A program made the translations under genes and the position numbers. This document shows positions 33,916 to 42,368 of a stretch of DNA of 64,000 nt, piece by piece. The notes under the pieces are model-generated. The model had not been told where the DNA came from. It was given only the letters and a program-made list of their open reading frames with translations, and did not search any database. The first letter of the stretch is position 1. Each line of letters begins with the position of its first letter. This stretch comes from Kribbella sp. CA-293567 (GTDB lineage: Bacteria; Actinomycetota; Actinomycetes; Propionibacteriales; Kribbellaceae): positions 7,440,001 through 7,504,000 of the forward strand of contig NZ_CP114065.1 of the NCBI RefSeq assembly GCF_027627575.1, written 5' to 3'.

Positions 33916-34328
33916 CCCAGGTCGGATCGCAAGGCGCCGATCAGCATGTGAAGCGACTCGGTCAGGCCTGCGATCGAGTCGCTCTCGGCCGGATCTGCTG
34001 CTGCGACGATCCGTTCGATCTCCTCGATGCCCCGCTCCGCACGAGCGATGCGCTCGGCCGGAGTCCCCTCTTTCGACGTAGCGGCCTGGTAGGCAGCGAA
34101 CGCTTCGCTTCTCGCGACGGACCTCGGCCGCGGCGTGTCGTCGCGGGTCACCAGGTCGTCGAGCATCGCGATGTCGTCCGCCGCATCCTGTCGGTCGGCA
34201 GGATCTTCGATGCCGTCAACCAACGCGCGAAGCCGATCGATCTCGGCCTGCAGCCCGGCGGTACTCAGACCTGCCTTCGATGCCTCCAGAACCTGCCGGT
34301 ACTCCGCGTCGAACTGCTGGTAATTCAT
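33912..34328 (-). CDS. Tandem paralogue 3 of an unknown small family
   Basis: A 138-residue, acidic, helical protein beginning MNYQQFDAEYRQVLEAS (start ATG 34328, GGGAG upstream; a longer frame is Arg-rich and rejected). It shares with the two upstream copies the opening Y-x-QF-x3-Y motif, the block GTPAERIARAE and a final LxExLxMLI helix. The family is unknown to me. It overlaps the zincin gene by four bases, so it is made with it. Several paralogous copies before one enzyme-like gene would suit immunity or chaperone proteins, but that is a guess. Confidence 0.55.
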   Translation of the reverse strand: MNYQQFDAEYRQVLEASKAGLSTAGLQAEIDRLRALVDGIEDPADRQDAADDIAMLDDLVTRDDTPRPRSVARSEAFAAYQAATSKEGTPAERIARAERGIEEIERIVAAADPAESDSIAGLTESLHMLIGALRSDLG

Positions 34329-34713
34329 CAGCGACTCCCTGCCGGAGATGCGGATGCCACAGGTCGCAAGGCTTCGGCCGGCATGTACAAGGACTCGTTC
34401 AGCTCCAGGATCGCCGCCTGCTCGGCGGGGTCGGCGGCTTCCGCGATGCCTGCGATCTCCGCCGTCCCCGCCTCGAGTCAAGCGATCCGTTCAGCTGGCG
34501 TACCGGCAGCAGCGTCGGCTCGGGCGTGGGCGCGGACGGCCTCCACCATCGCGGGTGAGAGCGGCTCGGCGTCGTACTCGAGGACGCCTTGGAGGTCGGC
34601 GATGAGGTGCCCGGCCTCGGTCCGCTCCCGGTTGTCCTCAAGGTCGGTGGCGAGGACTTTTCGATCGAGTCGAGGATTCGCTGGTACTCGGTCTCGAACT
34701 GCTCGAAGGTCAT
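34328..34713 (-). pseudogene. Tandem paralogue 2, broken by frameshift and nonsense codon
   Basis: The copy starts well (MTFEQFETEYQRILDSIEK at 34713), but the frame then drifts into Ser/Pro/Arg. The family sequence resumes in another frame (VLATDLEDNRERTEAGHLIA, then LSPAMVEAVRAHARADAAAG, then TPAERIA) and meets TGA exactly where the intact copies have the Arg of ARAE; beyond it LEAGTAEIAGIAEAADPAEQ continues the family. Thus one frameshift and one nonsense mutation separate it from its paralogues. Both ends keep the TGATG overlaps with neighbouring genes, showing it was once an operon member. Confidence 0.7.
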
Positions 34714-35126
34714 CAGCGGCTCTCAGCCGACTCGAGGGACATGATCAGCATGTACAGGGGCTCGTTCAGGTCTAGGATGGCGGCTTGTTCGGCGGGGCCG
34801 GCAGTATCGGCTATTCGGCCGATCTCGATCGTTGCCGACTCAGCTCGGGCGATGCGTTCGGCTGGTGTGCCTGCATCGGCGCTGCCTCGGTCGTGGGCAC
34901 GGACGGCGTTGACCATGGCCGGTGACAGTGGGGGTTCGTCGTCGTACGACAGAACGTCCCCGATCGTCGCGATCTGGTTTTCGGCCCTACGCCGGTCCTT
35001 CGGTGACTGGATCGCCGCGGCCATTGCCCTCAACTGCGCCAAGCTGGGCGCGAAGTGCGCCGCCGGCTGGCTCTCGATCGAGTCGAAGACCTGCTGGTAC
35101 CGCGCCCGGAACTGCTCGTAGTCCAT
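34713..35126 (-). CDS. Tandem paralogue 1 of an unknown small family
   Basis: A 137-residue protein, first gene of the zincin operon. ATG 35126 is preceded by GGAGGAG at seven bases. It reads MDYEQFRARYQQVFDSIES, an acidic middle with DDEPPLSPAMVNAVRAH, then DAGTPAERIARAES and LNEPLYMLIMSLES. It is predicted to be helical and cytoplasmic. It is the best-preserved copy and defines the family against which the other two were compared. Function unknown. Its TGA overlaps the start of the broken second copy. Confidence 0.6.
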   Translation of the reverse strand: MDYEQFRARYQQVFDSIESQPAAHFAPSLAQLRAMAAAIQSPKDRRRAENQIATIGDVLSYDDEPPLSPAMVNAVRAHDRGSADAGTPAERIARAESATIEIGRIADTAGPAEQAAILDLNEPLYMLIMSLESAESR

Positions 35127-35169
35127 CGGGTCTCCTCCGTCACTTGTCGGATCCAAACCTAACCGCGGG

Positions 35170-36240
35170 TCAGACCCATTGCGGTGTGGGTAGGGCTCCG
35201 CAGGACGCGCGGATCTTCAACTCCGGCAGGAGGGTCAGGTGCTGGGTCGGGGTCGGGGGTGACTTGAGTTTGCGGAGGAGGAGTTCGCAGGCGGTTTCGC
35301 CGAGGGTGAGTTTCGGGGGGCAGACGGCGGTCAGGGGGATGACGGCGAGGGCGGCGGTTTCATCGTTGTAGGCGACGATGGCGAAGTCGTCGGGGATGCG
35401 CAGGCCGCGTTCCATCGCTCGTTCGGTCAGCCGGGCCGCGTGTTCGTCGGAGTGCACCAGCGCCGCGCGGGCGCCGAAGGATTCGCACTCGGCGAGAAAG
35501 GCGTCGTGCTGGGCGAGGGTGCCGGGGTCCTCGCCGCGGGCCGGCAGCGCGACCGGGGAGACGAAGAGCTCGACGCCGAGCGACTCGGCCGCCTTGGCGA
35601 TTCCCTCGCGCAGCCAGTACGCCGTGACGCTGGCGTTCAGGTTGATCCCGATCTTGCGGTGCCCGAGCGAGACGAGATGCCGCAGCGCCAGCATCGCGCC
35701 GTACGCGTGATCGGTGCGGACGTGGTCGTACTCCCGCGGCGCGTCGGGGAAGCCGAACGCGCGCTCCATCAGCACCACCGGTACGTCGATCGCGGCCAGC
35801 GTCTTGCCGACCTCCGCCGCGCGGCCGTCGCCGAGGGCGGTGCTGAGCAGCAGGCCGGCCACCCCGATCCCGAGCACCTTCTCGAGACGCTCCTGCTCGA
35901 CGGTCACGTCGTACCCGGAGACGCCCAGCACCAGGCGGGCGCCGTACCGCTCGGCCATCGCCTCGGCACCGCGGATCACGTCGGTGTAGTAGAAGGTCGA
36001 GCTCGGCACGATGATGCCGATGGTCAGCTGGCTGCCCTGGCTGCCGCGAACCGGCGCCGGAGTGATGCCGACCGCGCCGCCGTGCACGCGGCGCAGCAGT
36101 CCCGCCGTGTCCAGCTCGGCCAGGTCGCGGCGTACTGTGATCGCGGAAACGCCCAGCTCGGCCGCCAGGTCGGCGACCCGCAGCCGGCCGTGCCGGCGCA
36201 GACTGCGCAGGATCAGCTCGTGGCGTTCCGGTGCAAGCAT
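35170..36240 (-). CDS. DeoR-type HTH fused to LacI-type sugar-binding domain
   Basis: A 356-residue hybrid regulator. Residues 1-57 are a DeoR winged helix (ERHELILRSLRRHGRLRVADLA and SAITVRRDLAELD, then GLLRRVHGG). Residues from about 73 form a periplasmic-binding-like LacI/GalR domain (LTIGIIVPSSTFYYTDVIRG, MLALRHLVSLGHRKIG, DDFAIVAYNDETAAL). Such hybrids repress sugar-uptake genes until the sugar binds. SD GGAGG precedes ATG 36240. It faces the YesL-like gene over an 80-base gap with a palindrome. The sugar ABC operon 2.5 kb away is the natural target, although the zincin operon now separates them. Confidence 0.88.
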   Translation of the reverse strand: MLAPERHELILRSLRRHGRLRVADLAAELGVSAITVRRDLAELDTAGLLRRVHGGAVGITPAPVRGSQGSQLTIGIIVPSSTFYYTDVIRGAEAMAERYGARLVLGVSGYDVTVEQERLEKVLGIGVAGLLLSTALGDGRAAEVGKTLAAIDVPVVLMERAFGFPDAPREYDHVRTDHAYGAMLALRHLVSLGHRKIGINLNASVTAYWLREGIAKAAESLGVELFVSPVALPARGEDPGTLAQHDAFLAECESFGARAALVHSDEHAARLTERAMERGLRIPDDFAIVAYNDETAALAVIPLTAVCPPKLTLGETACELLLRKLKSPPTPTQHLTLLPELKIRASCGALPTPQWV

Positions 36241-36280
36241 GCGGGTCCTCCGGGGGCGGGGTTCCGGATCTGATTGTTTG

Positions 36281-36294
36281 TGATCATACGATCA
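36281..36294. promoter_or_regulatory. Candidate operator TGATCATACGATCA
   Basis: Inverted repeat TGATC-ATAC-GATCA midway between the divergent DeoR/LacI regulator and the YesL-like gene, in a locally A/T-rich patch. Position and symmetry suit an autoregulatory binding site. Confidence 0.5.
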
Positions 36295-36319
36295 TGAGAT
36301 CCGACGTGAAGGAGAAAGC

Positions 36320-36955
36320 GTGAGCGAGACCGGTGGAACCGGCCGGACCAACGCCGTGCTGTCCAGGCTGACGGTGATCGGCGACCTGCTCATGCTGCAG
36401 ATCGTCTTCCTCGTCCTCAGCCTCGGCGTAGTCACGCTCTACCCCGCGGCGTTCGCCTTCCAGCGAGTGCTGCCGGACGCCCTCAGCCAGGACCATCCGC
36501 AGTTGCTGCGCCGCTTCTTCAAGCAGTTCAAGTGGGCCTTCCCGCGCTTCTGGCTGACCGGCCTCGCCCTGTACTTCGGCAGCATCGCGCTCGCGTTCGG
36601 CCTGCTGTTCTGGGCCAACGCGAACGGCGTGATCCGGATCGCCGCCCTGGCCGTGCTGATTCCGCTGACCGGGATGATCATCGGGCTCTACCTCAGCACG
36701 CTCGCCGTGCTCCCCACCGCGCCGGAGAACAGCACGTCGAAAAGCCTGTTCCGTGAAGCCAACCTGTTCCTGCTGCGGCGGTCACTGCCGGTGGCCGGCG
36801 GCGTGATCGCGCTGTTCACCTGGTTCGCGCTGGTCTCCCAGCTACCCACCCTGTTCGCGGTCGGTTCCGGCCTGGTCCCGGCGCTGATCGGCTACTGGAT
36901 CGCCCGCACCCGGACCCAGCCGCAGAAAAAGGGTTCTTCCGACGTGTCAATCTGA
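36320..36955 (+). CDS. YesL-family (DUF624) membrane protein
   Basis: A 211-residue integral membrane protein with about five helices and the family hallmarks: the first helix GDLLMLQIVFLVLSLGVVTL, then YPAAFAFQRVLPDAL, and FKQFKWAFPRFWLTG. YesL-like proteins occur in polysaccharide-uptake gene clusters, where their role is undefined. GTG 36320 is preceded by AAGGAG. Divergent to the sugar regulator and likely controlled by it. Confidence 0.8.
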   Translation: MSETGGTGRTNAVLSRLTVIGDLLMLQIVFLVLSLGVVTLYPAAFAFQRVLPDALSQDHPQLLRRFFKQFKWAFPRFWLTGLALYFGSIALAFGLLFWANANGVIRIAALAVLIPLTGMIIGLYLSTLAVLPTAPENSTSKSLFREANLFLLRRSLPVAGGVIALFTWFALVSQLPTLFAVGSGLVPALIGYWIARTRTQPQKKGSSDVSI

Positions 36956-37011
36956 GCTCCGCTGGTTCGACGTAGAGGTGTAGGACCTCACCGGACCAGA
37001 AGGAGCAACTG

Positions 37012-38460
37012 ATGCACGCGACGACCGACACCCTGGCGACGACGCCGGCCACCCAGGGCGGCCGCTCGCGCTGGCCGGCCCTCTACGTGCTCTGCGCCGG
37101 CATGCTGATGATCGTCCTCGACGTCACCATCGTGAACGTGGCGCTGCCGGCCATCCAGGACGATCTGGGCTTCACCAGTTCGAGTCTCGCCTGGGTGGTC
37201 AACGCGTACCTGATCGCCTTCGGCGGCCTGCTCCTGCTGGCCGGCCGGCTCGGGGATCTGCTCGGCCGGCGCACCGTCTTCGTGGCCGGCCTGGTGGTCT
37301 TCACCGTCGCCTCGGTGCTGTGCGGTCTCGCCAACTCGGCGGAGGCGCTGGTCGTGGCGCGCTTCCTGCAAGGGGTCGGCGGCGCGCTCACCTCGGCCGT
37401 CATCCTGGGCATGATCGTCACGCTGTTCCCCGAACCGCGGGAACGGGCCAAGGCGATCGGCGTCTACGCCTTCGTCGCCTCGGCCGGCGGCTCGATCGGG
37501 CTGCTCGCCGGCGGCGCGCTGACGCAGGCGATCAGCTGGCACTGGATCTTCTTCGTCAACCTGCCGATCGGCATCGTGGCCGTGCTGCTGGCGGTGAAGC
37601 TGATCGAGAAGGATCAGGGCATCGGGTTCGGCCGCGGCACCGACGTACCGGGTGCGGTGCTGATCACGGCGGCGCTGATGGTCGGCGTGTTCACGATCGT
37701 GAAGCCGGCCGCGGAACTGGGCTGGACGGCGCCGCGAACGATCGTGCTGAGCATCCTCACGCTGACCCTGCTGGCCTGCTTCGTCGTTCGTGAGGCGACA
37801 GCCGCGAACCCGCTGGTACCGCTGCGGATCTTCCGGTCCCGCACGCTGACCGGCGCCAACCTGGTCCAGGCGCTGTCCAGCGCCGGGATGTTCGGCATCT
37901 TCTTCCTCGGTTCGCTCTACCTGCAACGCGTCCTCGGGTACGACGCGCTGGAGATCGGGCTCGCCTTCCTGCCGACGACCCTGGTGATGGGCCTGCTGTC
38001 GGTCCGGTACTCCGAGAAGCTGGTCATCCGGTTCGGGCCGCGCCGGCCGCTGATCGGCGGATTGTCGCTGATCGTCGTGGGACTGGCCCTGTTCACCCAG
38101 GCTCCGGTCGACGGCAAGTACTTCGTGCACGTGATGCCGGTGCTCTTCCTGCTCGGGCTCGGTGGCGGCATCTGCTTCCCGGCGCTGATGGGACTGTCGA
38201 TGGCCGACGTGAAGTCCGAGGACGCCGGTCTCGCCTCCGGCCTGATCGGCACGACGGCCGAGGTCGGGGCCGCGCTGGGGCTGGCCGTGCTGGCGACGCT
38301 GGCGGCGACCCGGACCGAGAGTCTGACGACCGCCGGTACGCCGGTGCTCGACGCGCTGACCAGCGGCTTCCAGCTCTCCTTCGCGATCGCCGCCGTCCTG
38401 GTCGCCGTCGCGGTGGTGATCGCCTGCACGGTGATGCGGCCGGCGCGCGACGCCGCGTAG
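37012..38460 (+). CDS. MFS drug exporter, DHA2 (EmrB/QacA) family
   Basis: A 482-residue transporter with 14 predicted helices. DHA2 motifs: LDVTIVNVALPAIQDDLGF in helix 1, GRLGDLLGRRTVF (motif A) near 82, ARFLQGVGGALTSA (motif B), and GGSIGLLAGGAL (motif C) near 164. It exports cationic or hydrophobic drugs by proton antiport in known relatives. AAGGAG lies six bases before the ATG. Single gene; the TetR-type repressor often found beside such exporters is not present. Confidence 0.92.
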   Translation: MHATTDTLATTPATQGGRSRWPALYVLCAGMLMIVLDVTIVNVALPAIQDDLGFTSSSLAWVVNAYLIAFGGLLLLAGRLGDLLGRRTVFVAGLVVFTVASVLCGLANSAEALVVARFLQGVGGALTSAVILGMIVTLFPEPRERAKAIGVYAFVASAGGSIGLLAGGALTQAISWHWIFFVNLPIGIVAVLLAVKLIEKDQGIGFGRGTDVPGAVLITAALMVGVFTIVKPAAELGWTAPRTIVLSILTLTLLACFVVREATAANPLVPLRIFRSRTLTGANLVQALSSAGMFGIFFLGSLYLQRVLGYDALEIGLAFLPTTLVMGLLSVRYSEKLVIRFGPRRPLIGGLSLIVVGLALFTQAPVDGKYFVHVMPVLFLLGLGGGICFPALMGLSMADVKSEDAGLASGLIGTTAEVGAALGLAVLATLAATRTESLTTAGTPVLDALTSGFQLSFAIAAVLVAVAVVIACTVMRPARDAA

Positions 38461-38594
38461 TACCGGATCGGGGCCGGTTGTCCACAGGGTGGGGGCGGTG
38501 GTCGAGTTCTGTCCGCGGGATAGGGAAGGATGTGCGATGCGGCGAGCGGGGCAGAATGTTCGCCTGTCATCGGATGTAGAGGGGATGCGGGACA

Positions 38595-41066
38595 GTGGCA
38601 TTGCAGTCGATCGAGCAGAGGATCGCCGACGAACTCGAAGTGGGTGTCGGTCAGGTCCGGGCAACCGTCGCGCTGCTGGACGAGGGCTCGACGGTGCCGT
38701 TCATCGCGCGGTACCGCAAGGAGGTGACCGGCGAGCTCGACGACTCGCAGCTGCGCACCCTCGAGGAGCGCCTGCGGTACCTGCGCGAGCTGGAGGAACG
38801 CCGGGCGACCGTGCTCGAGTCGATCGAGAGTCAGGGCAAGCTCGACGACGCGCTGAAGGCGTCGATCCTGGCGGCGGAGACCAAGTCGCGGCTGGAGGAC
38901 ATCTACCTGCCGTTCAAGCCGAAGCGCCGGACCAAGGCGATGATCGCCCGCGAGGCCGGGCTGGAGCCGCTCGCGGACGGGCTGCTGGCCGACCCGAGCG
39001 TGCCGCCGCTGGCCGCCGCCTCGGTGTTCGTGAACGACCAGGTCAGCGATCCGCAGGCGGCGCTGGACGGCGCCCGGGCGATCCTGGTGGAGCGGTTCGC
39101 CGAGGACGCCGACCTGATCGGCGAGCTGCGGGAGCGGGTCTGGACGCGGGGCCGGCTGGCCTCGAAGGTGCGCGAGGGCAAGGAGACGGACGGGGCGAAG
39201 TTCTCCGACTACTTCGACTTCGACGAGCCGTTCACCAAGATGCCGTCGCACCGGATCCTGGCGATGTTCCGCGGTGAGAAGGAAGAAGTGCTGTCGCTGA
39301 CCGTCGAGTCCGAGCCCGCGGGGGCCGAGACGGTCGACGGGCCGACGGAGTACGAGGCGACCATCGCCCGCAAGGTCGGGGTGGAGAACCAGGGCCGCCC
39401 GGCCGACCAGTGGCTAGTCGAGACGGTCCGCTGGGCCTGGCGGACCAAGATCCTGGTGCACCTCGGCATCGACCTGCGCACCCGGCTGCGGCAGGCCGCC
39501 GAGGACGAGGCGGTCCGCGTCTTCGCGGCGAACCTGCGCGACCTGCTGCTCGCGGCACCGGCCGGAACTCGCGCGACGATGGGGCTCGACCCGGGCTTCC
39601 GGACCGGCGTGAAGGTGGCCGTCGTCGACGCGACCGGCAAGGTCGTCTCGACCGGCGTGATCTACCCGCACGTCCCGCAGAACCAGTGGGACCGCTCGAT
39701 CGCGACGCTGGCCGCGCTGGCCGCCGCGCACAAGGTCGACTTGATTGCCATCGGCAACGGCACGGCGTCCCGGGAGACCGACAAGCTGGCCGCCGAGCTG
39801 ATCGCGAAGCACCCGGAGCTCAAGCTCACCAAGGCGGTCGTCTCGGAGGCGGGCGCTTCGGTGTACTCCGCGTCGGCGTTCGCCTCGGCCGAGCTGCCCG
39901 GGATGGACGTCACGCTGCGCGGCGCGGTCTCGATCGCCCGCCGGCTGCAGGACCCGCTGGCCGAGCTGGTGAAGATCGACCCGAAGTCGATCGGCGTCGG
40001 TCAGTACCAGCACGACCTGCCGGAGGCGTCGCTGTCCCGCTCGCTGGACGCGGTGGTCGAAGACGCGGTGAACGCGGTCGGCGTCGACCTCAACACGGCC
40101 TCCGCGCCGCTGCTGACCCGGGTCTCGGGGATCACCCAGGGGCTGGCCGACAACATCGTCATCCACCGCGACCAGAACGGGCCGTTCAAGTCGCGGTCCG
40201 CGCTGAAGGAGGTGCCGCGCCTCGGCCCGAAGGCGTTCGAGCAGGCGGCCGGCTTCCTCCGGATCCCCGACGGCGCCGACCCGCTCGACTCGTCGAGCGT
40301 GCACCCCGAGGCGTACCCGGTGGTGCGCCGGATCATCGACTCGACCGGCACCGACCTGAAGTCGCTGATCGGCTCGCCGGCGCTGAAGTCGCTGAAGGCC
40401 GCGGACTACGTCGACGACATGTTCGGGCTGCCGACGGTGACCGACATCCTGGCCGAGTTGGAGAAGCCCGGGCGCGACCCCCGGCCGGCCTTCAAGACCG
40501 CGACCTTCGCCGAGGGAGTCGAGAAGATCGGCGACCTGAAGCCCGGGATGCGGCTGGAGGGCCAGGTCACCAACGTGGCGGCCTTCGGCGCGTTCATCGA
40601 CATCGGAGTACACCAGGACGGTCTGGCGCACGTGTCGGCGCTCTCGAAGAACTTCGTGAAGGACCCGCGCGAGGTGGTCAAGCCAGGCGACATCGTCAAG
40701 GTGAAGGTGCTCGAGGTCGACATCCCGCGCCAGCGCATCTCGCTGACACTGCGTCTGGACGACGAGGTCGGCGCGCCCACCTCCGGTGGCCGGTCGGGTG
40801 AGGGGCGTTCGGCCCGCTCCGGTGAAAACCGTGGTGGCGGTCGAGGTCCCGGTGACTCGGGTGGTGGTCGGGGCCCCGGTGGCTCAGGCGGTGGCGGTCG
40901 CGGTCCGGGTGGTTCCGGCGGTCGTGGTCCGGGTGGTGGCGCAGGCGGGCAGGGTAGAGGCGGTCAGGGCGGTCGTCCGGGCGGTTCTCAGCCGGCCAAG
41001 GACGTGCCCATGGACGAAGGCTCCCTCGCCGACGCGTTCCGCAAGGCAGGCTTCACCGTCCGCTGA
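38595..41066 (+). CDS. tex: Tex-family transcription accessory protein
   Basis: An 823-residue Tex protein. The N-terminal HTH-like region ends in VPFIARYRKEVTGELDD; the YqgF/RNase H-like fold is seen at MGLDPGFRTGVKVAVVDATG; the helix-hairpin-helix pair is TASAPLLTRVSGITQGLADN and LGPKAFEQAAGFLRI; an S1 RNA-binding domain lies near 650 (GMRLEGQVTNVAAFGAFIDI). The tail from about 735 is a Gly/Arg/Ser-rich RGG-like stretch, then a conserved MDEGSLADAFRKAGF end. Tex binds nucleic acids and influences transcription. GTG 38595 is the start. The Gly-rich tail is longer than in most homologues. Confidence 0.95.
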   Translation: MALQSIEQRIADELEVGVGQVRATVALLDEGSTVPFIARYRKEVTGELDDSQLRTLEERLRYLRELEERRATVLESIESQGKLDDALKASILAAETKSRLEDIYLPFKPKRRTKAMIAREAGLEPLADGLLADPSVPPLAAASVFVNDQVSDPQAALDGARAILVERFAEDADLIGELRERVWTRGRLASKVREGKETDGAKFSDYFDFDEPFTKMPSHRILAMFRGEKEEVLSLTVESEPAGAETVDGPTEYEATIARKVGVENQGRPADQWLVETVRWAWRTKILVHLGIDLRTRLRQAAEDEAVRVFAANLRDLLLAAPAGTRATMGLDPGFRTGVKVAVVDATGKVVSTGVIYPHVPQNQWDRSIATLAALAAAHKVDLIAIGNGTASRETDKLAAELIAKHPELKLTKAVVSEAGASVYSASAFASAELPGMDVTLRGAVSIARRLQDPLAELVKIDPKSIGVGQYQHDLPEASLSRSLDAVVEDAVNAVGVDLNTASAPLLTRVSGITQGLADNIVIHRDQNGPFKSRSALKEVPRLGPKAFEQAAGFLRIPDGADPLDSSSVHPEAYPVVRRIIDSTGTDLKSLIGSPALKSLKAADYVDDMFGLPTVTDILAELEKPGRDPRPAFKTATFAEGVEKIGDLKPGMRLEGQVTNVAAFGAFIDIGVHQDGLAHVSALSKNFVKDPREVVKPGDIVKVKVLEVDIPRQRISLTLRLDDEVGAPTSGGRSGEGRSARSGENRGGGRGPGDSGGGRGPGGSGGGGRGPGGSGGRGPGGGAGGQGRGGQGGRPGGSQPAKDVPMDEGSLADAFRKAGFTVR

Positions 41067-41185
41067 CCCCACCAACCAACAGAACAGCCGACACCCCCAC
41101 GGTTTGCCGGTCGTTCCGCCGCCCCACCGAGTTCCCCTCCCCCGCAACACCCGACCCGCAGGAAACTAACCCCCGCGAGTGGAGA

Positions 41186-41213
41186 GTTCCCCCCTGTTAG
41201 AACCGGGGGGAAC
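41186..41213 (+). terminator. Hairpin downstream of tex
   Basis: GTTCCCCCC and GGGGGGAAC form a nine-pair stem with a ten-base loop, 120 bases after the tex stop. No T tract. Similar G/C-run fragments repeat nearby before the tandem array. Confidence 0.55.
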
Positions 41214-41253
41214 CCTTCGTTCGCAGGGGTAACTCTGGGTGCGTACGGCGGGG

Positions 41254-41496
41254 GCGGGCAGCGCGGGCAGCGCGGGCAGCGCGGGCAGCGCGGGCAGCGC
41301 GGCAGCACGGGCGGTGGGGGGCAGCGCGGCAGCACGGGCGGTGGGGGGCAGCGCGGCAGCACGGGCAGTGGGGGCAGCGCGAGCGGTGGGGGCAGCGCGG
41401 CAGCACGGGCAGTGGGGGCAGCGCGAGCGGTGGGGGCAGCGCGGGCAGCGCGGGCAGCGGCGGCAGCGCGGGCAGCGGGCGGTGGGTGGTGGGCGG
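41254..41496. repeat. G-rich tandem repeat array
   Basis: About 240 bases of nested repeats. First come five copies of a nine-base unit GCGGGCAGC. Then two exact copies of a 27-base unit (41301-41327, 41328-41354), then two exact copies of a 44-base unit (41355-41398, 41399-41442), then further degenerate units ending one base before the stop codon of the GNAT gene. The plus strand carries many GGGG-GGGGGG runs, giving quadruplex potential. Open frames through it are repetitive Ala/Gly/Ser or Arg/Cys/Pro and are not supported as genes. Likely variable in length between strains. Confidence 0.9.
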
Positions 41497-42312
41497 TTAG
41501 CGCAGGTCGTTTAGGTGGCCGCCGGGGTCGCCTAGGTGGATTGCGGTGGCTTGGGGGGTGTAGCCGATGCGGCGGTAGATGCGGTCGGCGCCGTCGTCGC
41601 CGGGGGTGAGCCAGGCGAGGGTGGCGCCGCCGGTTTTGAAGGCCTGCTGGGTCGCGTACGCCGTTGCGAGTGCGCCCAGGCCCTGTCGGCGGTGGGAGTG
41701 CAGCGTGCCTACTCCGGCGACCTCGGTCACGCCGTCGGCGATGGCGGTCCACGCGGCAGTAGCGACCGGTGCGCCGTTCTGGCGGATCAGTACGCCGGCG
41801 CCGTTGGCGGGGTCGGGCTGGAACGGGTTTGCTGCGTCGTCGGTCTCGTAGGCGTCCGCGGCGACGGCATCCGCTTCGGCCTGCTCCTCGGGGGAGTTGA
41901 TCACCGAGGCAGTGATGCCGTCGGGGAGCTCCGGGAGCCTGAGGTCTGCAGGCTCGACCACCAGCAGGGGTGGGCGGGAGACGATCGTCATACCGTTGGC
42001 GGCGAGTGCCTCGGCGAGACCGGGGCTGGCCTCCTCGATCAGTTCGGCGTGCAGCCAGCGTCCTTCGGCGGCGAAGGCCTTGCGGATCGTCTCCAGTGCC
42101 CAGGACACCTCTTCCGGGTCGAACGGTGTTCCCGGCTCGGCGGCGACCGCCACGGACAGGAACCAGACGTCCTCGTCGTGCAACATGCCGACCAGCGGGC
42201 CGGCCACGATCTGCCGCCGGGCCCGGGCCAAACCCTGCAATTGAGCGGACGCGATCCGCGCAGCAATCTCCACTCTCTCGACCCTAGCCGGAGGACCAAC
42301 CAGAGGGCTCAC
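41497..42312 (-). CDS. GNAT acetyltransferase with an extra N-terminal domain
   Basis: A 271-residue protein. The C-terminal GNAT domain is marked by VAGVGTLHSHRRQGLGALATAYATQ, cut here as VGTLHSHRRQGLGALATA near residue 202, and DRIYRRIGYTPQATAI. The N-terminal 120 residues are a second degenerate GNAT-like lobe. Substrate unknown. A GTG at 42312 is the annotated start; no clear ribosome binding site supports it, and a later GTG near residue 11 is possible. Its stop abuts the G-rich repeat array. Confidence 0.75.
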   Translation of the reverse strand: MSPLVGPPARVERVEIAARIASAQLQGLARARRQIVAGPLVGMLHDEDVWFLSVAVAAEPGTPFDPEEVSWALETIRKAFAAEGRWLHAELIEEASPGLAEALAANGMTIVSRPPLLVVEPADLRLPELPDGITASVINSPEEQAEADAVAADAYETDDAANPFQPDPANGAGVLIRQNGAPVATAAWTAIADGVTEVAGVGTLHSHRRQGLGALATAYATQQAFKTGGATLAWLTPGDDGADRIYRRIGYTPQATAIHLGDPGGHLNDLR

Positions 42313-42368
42313 CGAGCGCGGAGACGGCCGGAGTGGTCCAGCCCGCTCTCCAAGTAGCCTCCAGCCTC

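Noticed and set aside
41239..41514. Ala/Gly/Ser-rich frame across the G-rich repeat
   Set aside because: It is a by-product of repeats without stop codons; no ribosome binding site, no start context, and the opposite frame is open too.
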